Assembly: GCA_934718065.1 (NCBI GenBank)
Contig: CAKUZR010000001.1
Location: 186,001-250,000 of the forward strand
DNA: 64,000 nucleotides
Direction of reading: 5' to 3'
From: an uncultured Treponema sp.
Lineage (GTDB): Bacteria; Spirochaetota; Spirochaetia; Treponematales; Treponemataceae
Positions 8,443 through 16,571 of this stretch are shown piece after piece. The position numbers were made by a program, and so were the translations under genes. How positions within the stretch are numbered: position 1 is the first letter of the stretch; the number at the start of each line of letters is the position of its first letter. Under the pieces are notes generated by a model. It saw nothing but the letters and a program-made list of their open reading frames with translations. It did no database searches and was not told the origin of the DNA.

Positions 8443-9198
8443 ATGAAAAAGAGTATTTTTATTCTTTCTGTTGTTGCTTCAGTTTTGCTTAGCAGCTGCG
8501 CTACAACAAAAGTTGCTGGTTCTGGAATTAAAGGCAATGCCGCTAAAGTTCAGAAAAATTACGTAACAATCCTTGACTATCAGGGCGCATCTTTCGGCTC
8601 TGAAATTCCTCAGTGGGTTGTTGAAATTGGAAACGGAAATTATTCAGCTGAATATCTTTCTCCAATTATGCCAGGAATTTCGGGCAAAAAACCGTTTGTT
8701 GTAGTTGCACGCGGCGACAATCTTGAATTTACAAAACAGTGGGCCGACTTGGTTGACGTGGAAGTTCAGGTTGGCGACGAAATGCAGCGAATTGTTGGAA
8801 AAGCAGTTTCTGCGGCTCAGAAAGGACGTTCAAAGCAGACCGGCGATGTAAAAGAGGCAACAACTTTGGAACAGGAACTGAATATGTACAAGCAGGCAGT
8901 TTCTGCAGTTGAACTGAACGGTCTTGAAAAAATCGCTTCATACTGGATTCAAAAAGAAGTAAAGGCTTCAAAAAAAGCAAAAGAATCAAAAATTTACTAT
9001 GAATATTATGCAGTTTGGGGCATGACAAAAAAACTCTACGACATTCAGATTCAAAATGCTATGAGCAGTGTTGAAGACAACACAGACGAAGGAAAAGCCC
9101 TTAAAGAAGCGCTTTCGCTTAAACTTCAGAATATGATGATTACTTCAAACGACGAAGAAATCAACACAGAAGCTGAAGAAGTTCTTGAGGCAAAATAA
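8443..9198 (+). CDS. LPP20-like lipoprotein
   Basis: A 251-residue lipoprotein with lipobox LLSSC (Cys19) and a strong AGGAG ribosome binding site. IPQWVVEIGNGNYSAEY followed by a helical segment (FTKQWADLVDVEVQVGDEMQRIVGKAVSAA) is the LPP20-type pattern again, so this and the preceding gene look like diverged relatives. The C-terminus is a charged helix. It is separated from the preceding gene by 76 bp and may have its own promoter. A full copy of the dispersed inverted-repeat element starts immediately after the stop codon. Function unknown; envelope association is inferred from lipidation and neighbours. Confidence 0.7.
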   Translation: MKKSIFILSVVASVLLSSCATTKVAGSGIKGNAAKVQKNYVTILDYQGASFGSEIPQWVVEIGNGNYSAEYLSPIMPGISGKKPFVVVARGDNLEFTKQWADLVDVEVQVGDEMQRIVGKAVSAAQKGRSKQTGDVKEATTLEQELNMYKQAVSAVELNGLEKIASYWIQKEVKASKKAKESKIYYEYYAVWGMTKKLYDIQIQNAMSSVEDNTDEGKALKEALSLKLQNMMITSNDEEINTEAEEVLEAK

Positions 9199-9201
9199 AC
9201 T

Positions 9202-9400
9202 GCCCAATTGTCGAGTTTTTTTGAAAATTCTGAAAGACCGCTTTCGGCATATTTCCAGTTTGCTCAGATGGATTTGGCTCGCGCTGCGCTTGTATTGATT
9301 CGGGTGCTTTGCACTTTAAGTGATTCAATCGCCAAAAATCTTCACAAACTGTAAATCTGCCTATGCTTTTATTTTTTCACAAAAAACTCGACATTCGGGC
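9202..9400 (+). repeat. ~200-bp terminal-inverted-repeat element, forward copy
   Basis: Ends GCCCAATTGTCGAG and CTCGACATTCGGGC are near-perfect inverted repeats. The body has the shared blocks GCTTTCGGCATATTTCCAGT, GATGGATTTGGCTCGCG and AATCGCCAAAAATCTTCACA. It lies between the LPP20-like gene and the NlpC/P60 gene. Confidence 0.88.
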
Positions 9401-9427
9401 ATAATTTGATTTCTTTTAGGTGGCTGT

Positions 9428-10459
9428 ATGAAAAAAATTCAAAAAAAGGCATTTATTTTAATTTTTGCTCTATTCGCCGCGTTTTTTGCAGCACACGCAG
9501 AAACTCAGAGCGACGATATTTTTGAAAATCAGAAAGTTGAAGACGGCGATTTTTACAAAATCGAACGGGAGCCTTCTAAAAAAGAAATCGAAGACGAAAA
9601 TTCAAAGTTTTTTGAAAGCGTAAAACAAAAAAAACTTGAAATTCTAAGAAAAATTGAAAAAGAACGCCAGAAACTTGAATCTTCAAAAACAAAACTTTCT
9701 TCAGAAACCGAAAAATCAAGGCTGGAATTAGAAAAAAACAAAGCCAAAATGAAATCCCAGCTTTCAAAAAAAACTGGCCAGACAAAGCCCGGACAAAATT
9801 CAGGAAACCCAAAAAATCCTGAAAAATCCGAAACTGATTCTCTCAAAAAAAATGCGCCGTCAGCAGCAGCCACGCCGGCCAACAAGCAAAAAGAAAACAA
9901 ACCAGCCTCCAACAAAGCCGAGCCACCAAAAGCAAAATCAGAAGCAAAGCCCGCTCCAAAAACCCAGCAAAAACCGCAGAACCAGCCAGAAAATCTGACA
10001 ATCGCAGAATCTGAACAAAAAATGGACGACGCAATAAATCTGCGCAAAAAATTCATTGACCTGGGAATGGGCTACAAAGGAATTGAATATGTTTGGGGCG
10101 GCAAAACTCCCCGGCCAGGCTTCGACTGTTCAGGCCTCGTTTCCTACACCGCAAAACAAAGCCTCGGCATTGACATAAAAGGAAACGCGCAGGACATTTA
10201 CAACCAGACATCACCAGTTTCATTAGGCGACGCGCTCCCCGGCGACTTGATTTTCTTCAAAGGCTCGGCGGATACCAGAATCACGCACGTAGGAATCTAC
10301 CTTGGCAAAAATCCCGGCGAAAACGATTTTGGAAAGCAAAACCTGTTTTTAAACGCCGCAAGCGCCGGTCCTAGAACCGGAGTAATCATCAGCGGACTAA
10401 ACGAAAACTACTGGAAAAAAACATTTTACGGCTGCGGAAGAATCATTCCCGAAATTTAA
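9428..10459 (+). CDS. Exported NlpC/P60 cysteine peptidase with coiled-coil and Pro/Lys-rich linker
   Basis: A 343-residue protein: signal peptide (cut near AHAET), a charged coiled coil (residues ~50-115), a Lys/Pro/Ala/Gln-rich linker (~115-195) and a C-terminal NlpC/P60 domain. Catalytic Cys lies in FDCSGLVSYTA, the His in THVGIYLG; a third polar residue probably lies in FLNAAS. NlpC/P60 enzymes cleave peptidoglycan stem peptides (typically gamma-D-Glu to diamino acid). The coiled coil and linker would place the catalytic domain in or across the cell wall. The start is supported by AGGTGG 5 nt upstream. A second NlpC/P60 protein in this window (31901) instead carries a beta-barrel-like tail. 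Confidence 0.88.
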   Translation: MKKIQKKAFILIFALFAAFFAAHAETQSDDIFENQKVEDGDFYKIEREPSKKEIEDENSKFFESVKQKKLEILRKIEKERQKLESSKTKLSSETEKSRLELEKNKAKMKSQLSKKTGQTKPGQNSGNPKNPEKSETDSLKKNAPSAAATPANKQKENKPASNKAEPPKAKSEAKPAPKTQQKPQNQPENLTIAESEQKMDDAINLRKKFIDLGMGYKGIEYVWGGKTPRPGFDCSGLVSYTAKQSLGIDIKGNAQDIYNQTSPVSLGDALPGDLIFFKGSADTRITHVGIYLGKNPGENDFGKQNLFLNAASAGPRTGVIISGLNENYWKKTFYGCGRIIPEI

Positions 10460-10502
10460 AATCATCCAGCGCCCGCCGCAAAAAATAAAAATCTCAAAAA
10501 AT

Positions 10503-10576
10503 TGGAGCTGAGGCGACTCGAACGCCCTACCTTTTGAATGCCATTCAAACGCTCTAGCCAGGTGAGCTACAACCCC
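10503..10576 (-). tRNA. tRNA-Ala (anticodon GGC)
   Basis: On the minus strand a full cloverleaf folds: acceptor GGGGTTG / CAGCTCC, D-arm AGCTCACCTGGCTAGAGC, anticodon stem TTTGA / TCAAA with loop ATGGCAT (GGC, reading GCC), variable loop AGGTA, and T-arm GGGCGTTCGAGTCGCCT. CCA is not encoded; the discriminator is A. Confidence 0.93.
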
Positions 10577-10645
10577 TAATGGATTCATTATATCACATTT
10601 TTTATTTTTATGCACCAGATTATTCGCCAAGTTTAGTTTTTTTAT

Positions 10646-10846
10646 AACCCAATTGTCGAGTTTTTTGTAAAAAAATTAAAGCGTAGGCAGATTTTCAGTT
10701 TGTGAAGATTTTTGGCGATTGAATCACTTAAAGTGCGAAGCACCCGATTTTATACAAGCGCAAGCGCGAGCCAAATCCATCTGAGCAAATTGGAAATATG
10801 CCGAAAGCGTTCTTTCAGAATTTTCAAAAAACTCGACATTCGGGTT
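10646..10846 (-). repeat. ~200-bp terminal-inverted-repeat element, reverse copy
   Basis: Ends AACCCAATTGTCGAG (10646-10660) and CTCGACATTCGGGTT (10832-10846) are inverted repeats. The body matches the reverse complement of the 9202 copy. It fills the interval between tRNA-Ala and the end of the MATE gene; 10847-10946 holds nothing recognisable. Confidence 0.88.
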
Positions 10847-10946
10847 AATAATTTTTTGGGCGGCTTTTGCTTCATTTCATTCAGCAAAACCAGGCTTTGC
10901 AGTGTTTCATTCCGGAACGTCGCCAAAAGCTCCGCTCCGGAACGGG

Positions 10947-12329
10947 CTACGCCCGCACTTTCAATCCTTGCCGCAGGAAAACCACCGCAAACACAAAGGC
11001 CACCGCATCACTTATGAGCGCGCTCCAAAGCATTGTTACAATATTGTGGCTTGCAGACGCAAGAATAACGGAAGCCGGAACAAAAACAATCACATCGCGC
11101 AGGAGCGCCAAAAACGTTGATTTTCCGCTTTTTCCCACCGACTGAAGAATTATCGAAACAGATTTTACAAAGCAGGTCATTATGATTCCGCTCAAAAAAA
11201 TTCTTATGCAGAGCCGGGCATATTCCATATATTCCGCGGAATTGTTCTTGCCAAAAACAGAGATAACCAAATCCGGAAGAAATTCAAAAATCAGAAAAAC
11301 CACTGCGCCAACGCCAAGAACAAGCCGCAAAATAACGCGCGCCGTTTCCCTTACGCGCTCAGAATTTCCTGCTCCCATATTGAACCCGATTATCGGCTGG
11401 CCGCCAAGACTTATTCCAATCACAATGGAAACAACAATTCCAAAAACTTTCATCACAATTCCCACAACCGCAAGCGGAACAACCGAGCCGAACGCATTTC
11501 CTGTGCTTGCAAAAGTTTCGTAGCCGTATTTTGAAAGAAGATTGTTGTTCACGCCAATGATAATCACAATTGAAAGCTGAACAATAAGCGACGCCATTCC
11601 AATAAAAACCATCCGGCTCAAAATATAAAAATCAATTTTCATGCATTTCACGCTAAGATGAAAATTCTTTGAGCGGAAAAGATACAGAATGCTCATCGCA
11701 AAAGTCAGAGTCTGGCCAATCACCGTGGCAATCGCCGCGCCTTTTACTCCCATTCCGAAAACAAAAATAAAAACCGGATCCAAAATCAGATTCGCAATTG
11801 CTCCACCCAAAGTACAGGCCATCGCGAATTTCGGAGAGCCGTCCGCTCGGATTGCGCCGTTCAGCCCCTGGCCAATCATGTAGAACGGAAGCCCCGTGCA
11901 AATCACAGAAAAATATTCCATTGCAAAATCGTAGCAAAGTTTTTCAGCCGGAGTCGCGCCAAAAAGCCCAAGAATCTGTTTCTTAAACAAAAATCCGATT
12001 CCACAAAGCAAAACTGAAAGAACAATCAGAACTGAAAAACCGTTTCCAACGCACTTGTCCGCCTTTTCCTTGTTTTTTTCACCAAGCGCAAGACTGAACA
12101 TCGCCGCGCAGCCGTCGCCAACAAGAAGTGCAAGCCCCAGAGCCAGAACCGTAAACGGATAGACAATATTTGTCGCCGCGTTTCCATAAGCGCCCGCGCT
12201 GCTCCAGCCAATAAAAATCTGGTCAACAATGTTGTACAAGGCGGCCACAAGCATACTGATTACGCAAGGAACCGCAAAATGGCGCACAAGCCGGGTAATT
12301 TTTTCAGAACCCAAGTCATAAGATTTCAT
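10947..12329 (-). CDS. MATE-family multidrug/sodium antiporter
   Basis: Start set at 12329 (MKSYDLGSEKITRLVRHFAV), which has AGAGG 7 nt upstream; an upstream in-frame start at 12347 has none. About 460 residues with twelve hydrophobic segments in two homologous halves. N-terminal MATE signatures are seen (ALYNIVDQIFIGW and LALLVGDGCAAMFSLALGE), and the second half has GQPIIGFNMGAGN. MATE proteins export cationic drugs and metabolites in exchange for Na+ or H+. The gene is monocistronic. A hairpin with a T-run lies between it and any upstream promoter, suggesting control by transcription attenuation. Confidence 0.92.
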   Translation of the reverse strand: MKSYDLGSEKITRLVRHFAVPCVISMLVAALYNIVDQIFIGWSSAGAYGNAATNIVYPFTVLALGLALLVGDGCAAMFSLALGEKNKEKADKCVGNGFSVLIVLSVLLCGIGFLFKKQILGLFGATPAEKLCYDFAMEYFSVICTGLPFYMIGQGLNGAIRADGSPKFAMACTLGGAIANLILDPVFIFVFGMGVKGAAIATVIGQTLTFAMSILYLFRSKNFHLSVKCMKIDFYILSRMVFIGMASLIVQLSIVIIIGVNNNLLSKYGYETFASTGNAFGSVVPLAVVGIVMKVFGIVVSIVIGISLGGQPIIGFNMGAGNSERVRETARVILRLVLGVGAVVFLIFEFLPDLVISVFGKNNSAEYMEYARLCIRIFLSGIIMTCFVKSVSIILQSVGKSGKSTFLALLRDVIVFVPASVILASASHNIVTMLWSALISDAVAFVFAVVFLRQGLKVRA

Positions 12330-12354
12330 AAATACCTCTAAAAGCAAAAATGCA

Positions 12355-12406
12355 TAAAAAAAGCAGCCTAAAAGCCGGTCCGAACTGGACTTACGCTTTT
12401 GGCTGC
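12355..12406 (-). terminator. Terminator-like hairpin in the MATE leader (candidate attenuator)
   Basis: On the minus strand AGCAGCCAAAAGC (12406 downward) pairs with GCTTTTAGGCTGCT, enclosing a second stem GTCC / GGAC, and is followed directly by seven T. It lies 17 bp before the MATE ribosome binding site. A weak promoter, TTACAC-17 bp-TAATAT, lies upstream at about 12437-12465. Either an attenuator of the MATE gene or the end of an unseen small RNA. Confidence 0.6.
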
Positions 12407-12478
12407 TCGTTAGATTGCTTTAAAAATCAATTTTTAATATATTAGCGGATTTTTTTATTTTGTGTAAGCAAGTATTTT

Positions 12479-12555
12479 AATCGCCAAAAATCTTCACAAA
12501 TTGAAAATCTGCCTGCGCTTTTATTTTTTTTTACAAAAAACTCAACATTCAGGCT
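12479..12555 (+). repeat. Truncated copy of the terminal-inverted-repeat element (right part)
   Basis: Holds AATCGCCAAAAATCTTCACA, CTGCCTGCGCTTTTATT and the terminus ACTCAACATTCAGGCT, but no left half. Confidence 0.75.
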
Positions 12556-12617
12556 GTATAATAAACATGACATACAGATGTCCTGTTCCAGATGATATGA
12601 TGAAACAGAAAGTGAAG

Positions 12618-12962
12618 GCGGTATGAAAATAGACAGGCTAAATAAGGATTTGAGATAAAGGAAGATGAAAATGCTTCAAATATCTTTCTTGAAAGGACGG
12701 AACGCTGTTTCTTTTGTATCGGAAAAGTGATTTTGAAAAAATGGCAAACCGAAAATTCTCGTATTGCAAAGGGGTGAATGGACATTATGAAATTGCGCTC
12801 AGCGTAGACAATTATGCTGCGGTTGATTAGACTTATGCAGAAGTAATTGCCGCCGGTGCAGAAAGCATGAAAACAGCCACAGAGCTTTGGGGGCAGAGAA
12901 CCTGCTATATTGCCGCCCCAGAGGGAAATCTTATAGCAATAGGCTCGTTTAAGGAGGATTAA
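12618..12962 (+). pseudogene. Decayed VOC (glyoxalase/bleomycin-resistance fold) gene
   Basis: Frames stitched together give a VOC-like protein. EIKEDENASNIFLERTER is in one frame. After a frameshift near 12690 comes KDGTLFLLYRKSDFEKMANR, then NGHYEIALSVDNYAAVD. An in-frame TAG at 12828-12830 follows, then TYAEVIAAGAES and WGQRTCYIAAPEGNLIAIGS up to TAA at 12960-12962. The final segment closely follows the conserved C-terminus of VOC dioxygenase-like proteins. At least one frameshift and one nonsense codon make it non-functional. Its stop overlaps the AAGGAGG ribosome binding site of the intact next gene, so the two once formed an operon. Confidence 0.75.
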
Positions 12963-12966
12963 GAAA

Positions 12967-13317
12967 ATGAAAAAATGGTATGACGAAGAATACAAATTTT
13001 CCATAGAAGTGACTGGATTTTTGCGCGGCGACCATACGGAACACCTGTGCAGGAACGGCGAAGAAATAGGCGATAAATACACCTGCACATACGGCTGCCC
13101 CGTGAACGAACAAGGCTACGGAATCTGCTCAAAAATGATGCAGATTCTTTACGGAGATATGCAGGCAGTCAGAAGCGGCGGAGATTTAACCCTTGTTGGA
13201 GGTGCGCAGGCAAACGCAAAAGACTATGTCTGCCCGGACGGATGTGTCTGCTTCCGGATGACAGCCGAAAAGACCGGCGCGGAGAATTTTTACAGAGGCA
13301 AATATTACCAGGAGTGA
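12967..13317 (+). CDS. TIGR04076 family protein
   Basis: 116 residues, cytoplasmic, with six cysteines in a conserved pattern (CRNGEEIGDKYTCTYGCPVN, GICSKMM, YVCPDGCVCFRM). The whole length matches the small TIGR04076 family of anaerobes, whose function is unknown; the Cys spacing suggests metal binding or redox activity. Strong AAGGAGG ribosome binding site. Located directly behind the VOC pseudogene and followed by a run of 9 G and a repeat element. Confidence 0.85.
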   Translation: MKKWYDEEYKFSIEVTGFLRGDHTEHLCRNGEEIGDKYTCTYGCPVNEQGYGICSKMMQILYGDMQAVRSGGDLTLVGGAQANAKDYVCPDGCVCFRMTAEKTGAENFYRGKYYQE

Positions 13318-13326
13318 TTTTTTTTT

Positions 13327-13335
13327 GGGGGGGGG
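13327..13335 (+). repeat. Homopolymer of 9 G
   Basis: Eight T followed by nine G, 10 bp after the TIGR04076 stop codon. No promoter elements flank it. The next ~65 bp are G+C rich. The 400-bp gap 13318-13718 holds only this tract and the repeat element at 13488. Confidence 0.9.
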
Positions 13336-13487
13336 CTTTCGGCGGCGGCTCTGACAGGCTCAAACTACCGGCACCCCGGAAGTCGTCTCCGGCGAGCTCC
13401 TCCAATCCATAATCCACTATTCACCAACCGCATATCTGAGTATAAAAACAAACTATTGGAAATATCAGCATTTTTCTTCTATTATTT

Positions 13488-13689
13488 AGCTTGAATATCG
13501 AGTTCTTTTGCAAATTCTGAAAGACCGCTTTCGGCATATTTCCAATTTGCTCAGATGGATTTGGCTCGCGCTTCGCTTGTATTAATTCGGGTGCTCCGCA
13601 TTTTAAGTAATTTAATCGCCAAAAATCTTCACAAATTGCAAATCTGCCTGCGCTTTTATTTTTTTCACAAAAAACTCGAAATTAAGGCT
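13488..13689 (+). repeat. ~200-bp terminal-inverted-repeat element, forward copy
   Basis: Runs from AGCTTGAATATCGAG to CTCGAAATTAAGGCT with all internal blocks present. It lies 29 bp upstream of the cupin gene and so may influence its promoter. Confidence 0.88.
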
Positions 13690-13718
13690 ATCTACAAAAT
13701 AAAAAGAAGGTTCAGAAA

Positions 13719-14144
13719 ATGACGAAGGAAGAATTTGAAGAAATTGACAAGTTTGGAATTGGCGCGCCGAACGATGGTTTTGCAAAATATTTTACGGGGC
13801 ATTCGTTTTTAAAGCCGCTTACGGATTCAAAAAAAGGCGAGATTCCGCTCTTCAATGTGACTTTTGAGCCGGGCTGCCGGAACAACTGGCATATTCACCA
13901 TGCGGAAAAGGGCGGCGGACAGGTTTTAATCTGCACGGCTGGAAGCGGATGGTATCAGGAATGGGGAAAACCGGCGGTTTCTATGGAAGCCGGAAGCGTT
14001 GTTGTGATTCCGGCGAACGTTAAGCACTGGCACGGCGCAAAAAAAGATTCTTGGTTCAGCCACATAACTTTTGAGCCGGCTGGAGAAAATATTTCGAACG
14101 AATGGCTTGAGCCTGTCAGCGATGAAGAATACGCAAAACTTTAA
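13719..14144 (+). CDS. Cupin-domain protein
   Basis: 141 residues, cytoplasmic. Cupin motif 1 is visible as NNWHIHHAEKGGGQVLICTAG (metal ligands His, His, Glu/Gln type) and motif 2 as VVVIPANVKHWHGAKKDSWF. Such small cupins often accompany carboxymuconolactone decarboxylase or reductase genes and may act as isomerases or sensors; the substrate cannot be told. AGAAGG lies 11 bp upstream of the ATG. It is followed after 21 bp by a RibD-type reductase, probably in the same operon. Confidence 0.82.
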   Translation: MTKEEFEEIDKFGIGAPNDGFAKYFTGHSFLKPLTDSKKGEIPLFNVTFEPGCRNNWHIHHAEKGGGQVLICTAGSGWYQEWGKPAVSMEAGSVVVIPANVKHWHGAKKDSWFSHITFEPAGENISNEWLEPVSDEEYAKL

Positions 14145-14165
14145 TTTTTGAAAGGGAAGTGGAAA

Positions 14166-14837
14166 ATGAAAATAATTTGTTTTATGTACGCAAGCCTTGA
14201 CGGGCGGATTGACTGCGCAATGACTGAAAAAATCGATCCGGAGGCAAAAAGCTATTACGAACATCTTGCTTCGTTCGGGGATTTTACACAGATAAACGGA
14301 AAAACGACAAACGCAATGCACTACGCTGCGGACGGTGTTTTTGAAGCAAAAAACAAACAGGAATGCGGTGAATGTTTTTACAAGGCATCAGATTCTTCCG
14401 GCTATCAGGTTTGCATGGACACGCACGGAACATTGCTTTGGGAAACGAACAAGGTTGATGGAAAGCCTCTGATTGTTGTTACAAGCGAAAAGGCAAGTGC
14501 AGAATATCTTGAATATTTGAAGGTTCGCGGAATTTCTTATATTGCGTGCGGCGCAGAAAAAATCGATCTGAAAAAAGCGGTTTCCATTCTTGAAAAAGAC
14601 TTCCACGTAAAGCTTGCGGTTCTTACCGGCGGCGGACACATAAACGCGTCATTTTTGGACGCAGGCCTTGTTGATGAAGTTGAAATGATGTTCGGACCGG
14701 GAATTGACGGCCGCGAAGGCTGGGCAGCAAGTTTTGACGGAAGAGCTCAGGACAAAAATCCAGTTCTTTTAGACTTGCAGGAAGTTGAAAAACTTGAAAA
14801 AGGCACAGTGCTTTTAAAATACAAGGTGAAGAAGTAG
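14166..14837 (+). CDS. RibD C-terminal/dihydrofolate reductase-like protein
   Basis: About 223 residues; start chosen at 14166, where the N-terminus MKIICFMYASLDGRID fits the family, rather than an in-frame TTG further up. The Rossmann-like reductase features include SLDGRID at the N-terminus, LIVVTSEKAS, KLAVLTGGGHINASFLDAGL (the GGG nucleotide-binding loop) and VDEVEMMFGPGIDGR. RibD C-terminal-type reductases use NADPH on pyrimidine or pterin-like substrates; stand-alone members are common and mostly uncharacterised. It shares an operon with the cupin gene and is followed, convergently, by a YoeB/RelB pair. Confidence 0.82.
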   Translation: MKIICFMYASLDGRIDCAMTEKIDPEAKSYYEHLASFGDFTQINGKTTNAMHYAADGVFEAKNKQECGECFYKASDSSGYQVCMDTHGTLLWETNKVDGKPLIVVTSEKASAEYLEYLKVRGISYIACGAEKIDLKKAVSILEKDFHVKLAVLTGGGHINASFLDAGLVDEVEMMFGPGIDGREGWAASFDGRAQDKNPVLLDLQEVEKLEKGTVLLKYKVKK

Positions 14838-14860
14838 AAACTGCCTGCTGGAGCTGGAAT

Positions 14861-15130
14861 TTATTTGTGATAATGAGTGCCGCATTGCAATATTTCAATG
14901 TAAGATTGACTGTCCGATTCAACGATTCTGTAGACAATGCGGTTATAGTCATCAATTCTACGGCTCCAGTAGCCGGATAAATCATCTTTTAAAGGTTCGG
15001 GTTTTCCGATTCCGGAGTAACCGTTTCGCTCAATGTCTTTTAGAATAGAATCGAGCTTTTTCATTAATTTTTTGTCTGAATGAAGGCTTAAAAAATCTTC
15101 CCAAGCTTCGTCAGTCCAGAATTTGTCCAT
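14861..15130 (-). CDS. yoeB: Txe/YoeB-type mRNA interferase toxin
   Basis: 89 residues with the YoeB signature along its length: FWTDEAWEDFLSL near the start, KLDSILKDIERNGYSGIGKPEPLK, DLSGYWSRRIDDYNRIVYRI, and the C-terminal catalytic CGTHYHK (His-Tyr). YoeB cleaves mRNA in the ribosomal A site when freed from its antitoxin. Its ATG overlaps the antitoxin stop codon (TAATG), the usual translational coupling. Confidence 0.92.
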   Translation of the reverse strand: MDKFWTDEAWEDFLSLHSDKKLMKKLDSILKDIERNGYSGIGKPEPLKDDLSGYWSRRIDDYNRIVYRIVESDSQSYIEILQCGTHYHK

Positions 15131-15381
15131 TAGTCAGCCTCGGTGATTTCGTGTTTTGTAAGGTTGCCTTCTTTTGCGTGTTTCAGTGAAATTTTTAGCC
15201 GGGCCTGATTTTCTTCGCTCCAGAAAGGATCGGCTTTTACTTCAAAAGGAATACGGTTTTCCCGCAGGCAAGCGGTTATGAACATATTTACAGCGGCTGT
15301 TACAGAGATTCCGATTGAGTCGCAGAATCCTTCAAAGGAATATTTCTTTGCATCGTCAGTTCTGATGCTCATTGTAGCCAT
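15130..15381 (-). CDS. RelB/DinJ-family antitoxin
   Basis: 83 residues, beginning MATMSIRTDDAKKYSFEGFC, then SIGISVTAAVNMFITACLRE, the ribbon-helix-helix of RelB/DinJ antitoxins; the acidic C-terminus would wrap the toxin. GGAGG precedes the ATG. It is the first gene of the pair and probably represses the operon. The pairing of a DinJ-like antitoxin with a YoeB-like toxin is a mix of families but common in gut bacteria. Confidence 0.9.
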   Translation of the reverse strand: MATMSIRTDDAKKYSFEGFCDSIGISVTAAVNMFITACLRENRIPFEVKADPFWSEENQARLKISLKHAKEGNLTKHEITEAD

Positions 15382-15404
15382 AAAGTTACCTCCATGATAA
15401 TTTA

Positions 15405-15433
15405 TATATACAATGTAATGCTATGTATTGCAA
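15405..15433 (-). promoter_or_regulatory. Promoter and probable operator of the antitoxin-toxin pair
   Basis: Minus strand TTGCAA (-35, 15428-15433), 17 bp, TATATA (-10, 15405-15410). The spacer and edge contain two direct 8-mers (ATGTAATG and ATGTATTG on the plus strand), a plausible binding site for the RHH antitoxin. Confidence 0.55.
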
Positions 15434-15474
15434 AAGTCAATTTTTTGTTCATGCAGATAGGAACGCCCTGAAAC

Positions 15475-16335
15475 TCATTTTTTGAAGAAATCGACAAAAG
15501 CTTTGGCGGTGCGGCTTAGGTTTGCGGATTTTTTCCAGGCGAGAACGGTGGTCATTGGGTTTGCTTTTTCGAGCGGCACGAAGGAAAGGTCATCGTATTT
15601 TCTGATATTTTCTGCGGTTACGGCGGCATAGTTTTGCGCCTTTACAAGATGTGCAATATTTCCCGGCAGATTGAATGTTCCGGCGACTGTGATTTTTTCG
15701 GCGTAGTCGGAAAGCCAGGCGGAAACTTCGCTCCGCATTGTTGTTCTCCACGGAATGTAGAGCGGAATTGCGGCAAGGTCTTGCGGCGTTACGGATTTTT
15801 TTGAGGCAAGAGGATTGTCGCTGCGCACGAGGATTCCCCAGTGTTCAACGGTTTTTAGGCGCACAAAATCATAATGCGGAATTGCAACTGGCTCAACCAT
15901 CAGACCGAAGTCAAGGATTCCTTGGTCAATGCGGAATTTTATGTCGTCGGCGGTTGCGCTGTAGATTCGGAAAGTAACTTTTGGATTTTGCTTTTGGAAT
16001 GCCGCCATTTTTTCTGAAAGTTCACCCATTCCAAGATATTCTCCGCAGCCGAACGAAAGCTCTCCAGAAATTTCTGATTTGTCATCGGAAAATTCGCGGC
16101 GGATTTTATCTTCAAGAGAAAGCATTTCTTCAGCACGGCGTTTTAGAAGAAGTCCTGCGTCTGTAAGAATAATGCTGTGGCTGGAGCGCACAAAAAGATT
16201 TTGCCCAAGCTCCGCTTCAAGCTGCGCAATCTGCCGTGAAAGTGCCGGCTGGCTTACGTTGAGCGACATTGCGGCCTTTGTGAAATTTTCTTCCCTTGAG
16301 ACCGCCAGAAAATAGCGCAAGACTCTAAGTTCCAT
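15475..16335 (-). CDS. LysR-family transcriptional regulator
   Basis: Start placed at 16335 (MELRVLRYFLAVSREENFTK), the canonical LysR N-terminus, not at an upstream ATG. 286 residues: winged helix-turn-helix (FTKAAMSLNVSQPALSRQIA, residues ~17-40) and a substrate-binding domain (ELSFGCGEYLGMGELSEKM onward). Transcribed away from the exported redox cluster that starts at 16572, the classic LysR arrangement, so it probably controls that cluster in response to an unknown small molecule. Confidence 0.9.
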   Translation of the reverse strand: MELRVLRYFLAVSREENFTKAAMSLNVSQPALSRQIAQLEAELGQNLFVRSSHSIILTDAGLLLKRRAEEMLSLEDKIRREFSDDKSEISGELSFGCGEYLGMGELSEKMAAFQKQNPKVTFRIYSATADDIKFRIDQGILDFGLMVEPVAIPHYDFVRLKTVEHWGILVRSDNPLASKKSVTPQDLAAIPLYIPWRTTMRSEVSAWLSDYAEKITVAGTFNLPGNIAHLVKAQNYAAVTAENIRKYDDLSFVPLEKANPMTTVLAWKKSANLSRTAKAFVDFFKK

Positions 16336-16403
16336 GCGTTTATTATACGTGGATTTTGGCGGTCGGGGCAAGGGCTGAGGAGATTATCGGTTTTCAATGG
16401 AGA

Positions 16404-16420
16404 TTCCTTTTATAAAGGAA
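16404..16420. promoter_or_regulatory. Near-palindromic site, candidate LysR operator
   Basis: TTCCTTTTATAAAGGAA lies between the divergent LysR gene and the DUF362 gene. The arms TTCCTT / AAGGAA pair exactly. It is the only strong dyad in this 236-bp intergenic region; no gene is seen here. Confidence 0.35.
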
Positions 16421-16571
16421 AAATGCTTCGGTTGTTTAGTTTTTGCGTGAGTGTTGCAAATTTTCTATTCCATTTTTGCATAACTAGAAATAAGAAATAA
16501 ATATTAGACATTCTACTTTCGGCGTTTTATATTTTAATTGACAGGATTGTATTTTGTGAGCGGAGGTTGTT

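Noticed and set aside
9553..10056. 167-residue minus-strand frame
   Set aside because: Antisense of the coiled-coil and linker of the NlpC/P60 gene; Phe/Ser-rich as expected from reversed Lys/Glu codons.
12549..13088. 179-residue minus-strand frame
   Set aside because: It crosses the VOC pseudogene and the start of the TIGR04076 gene, both recognised on the plus strand.
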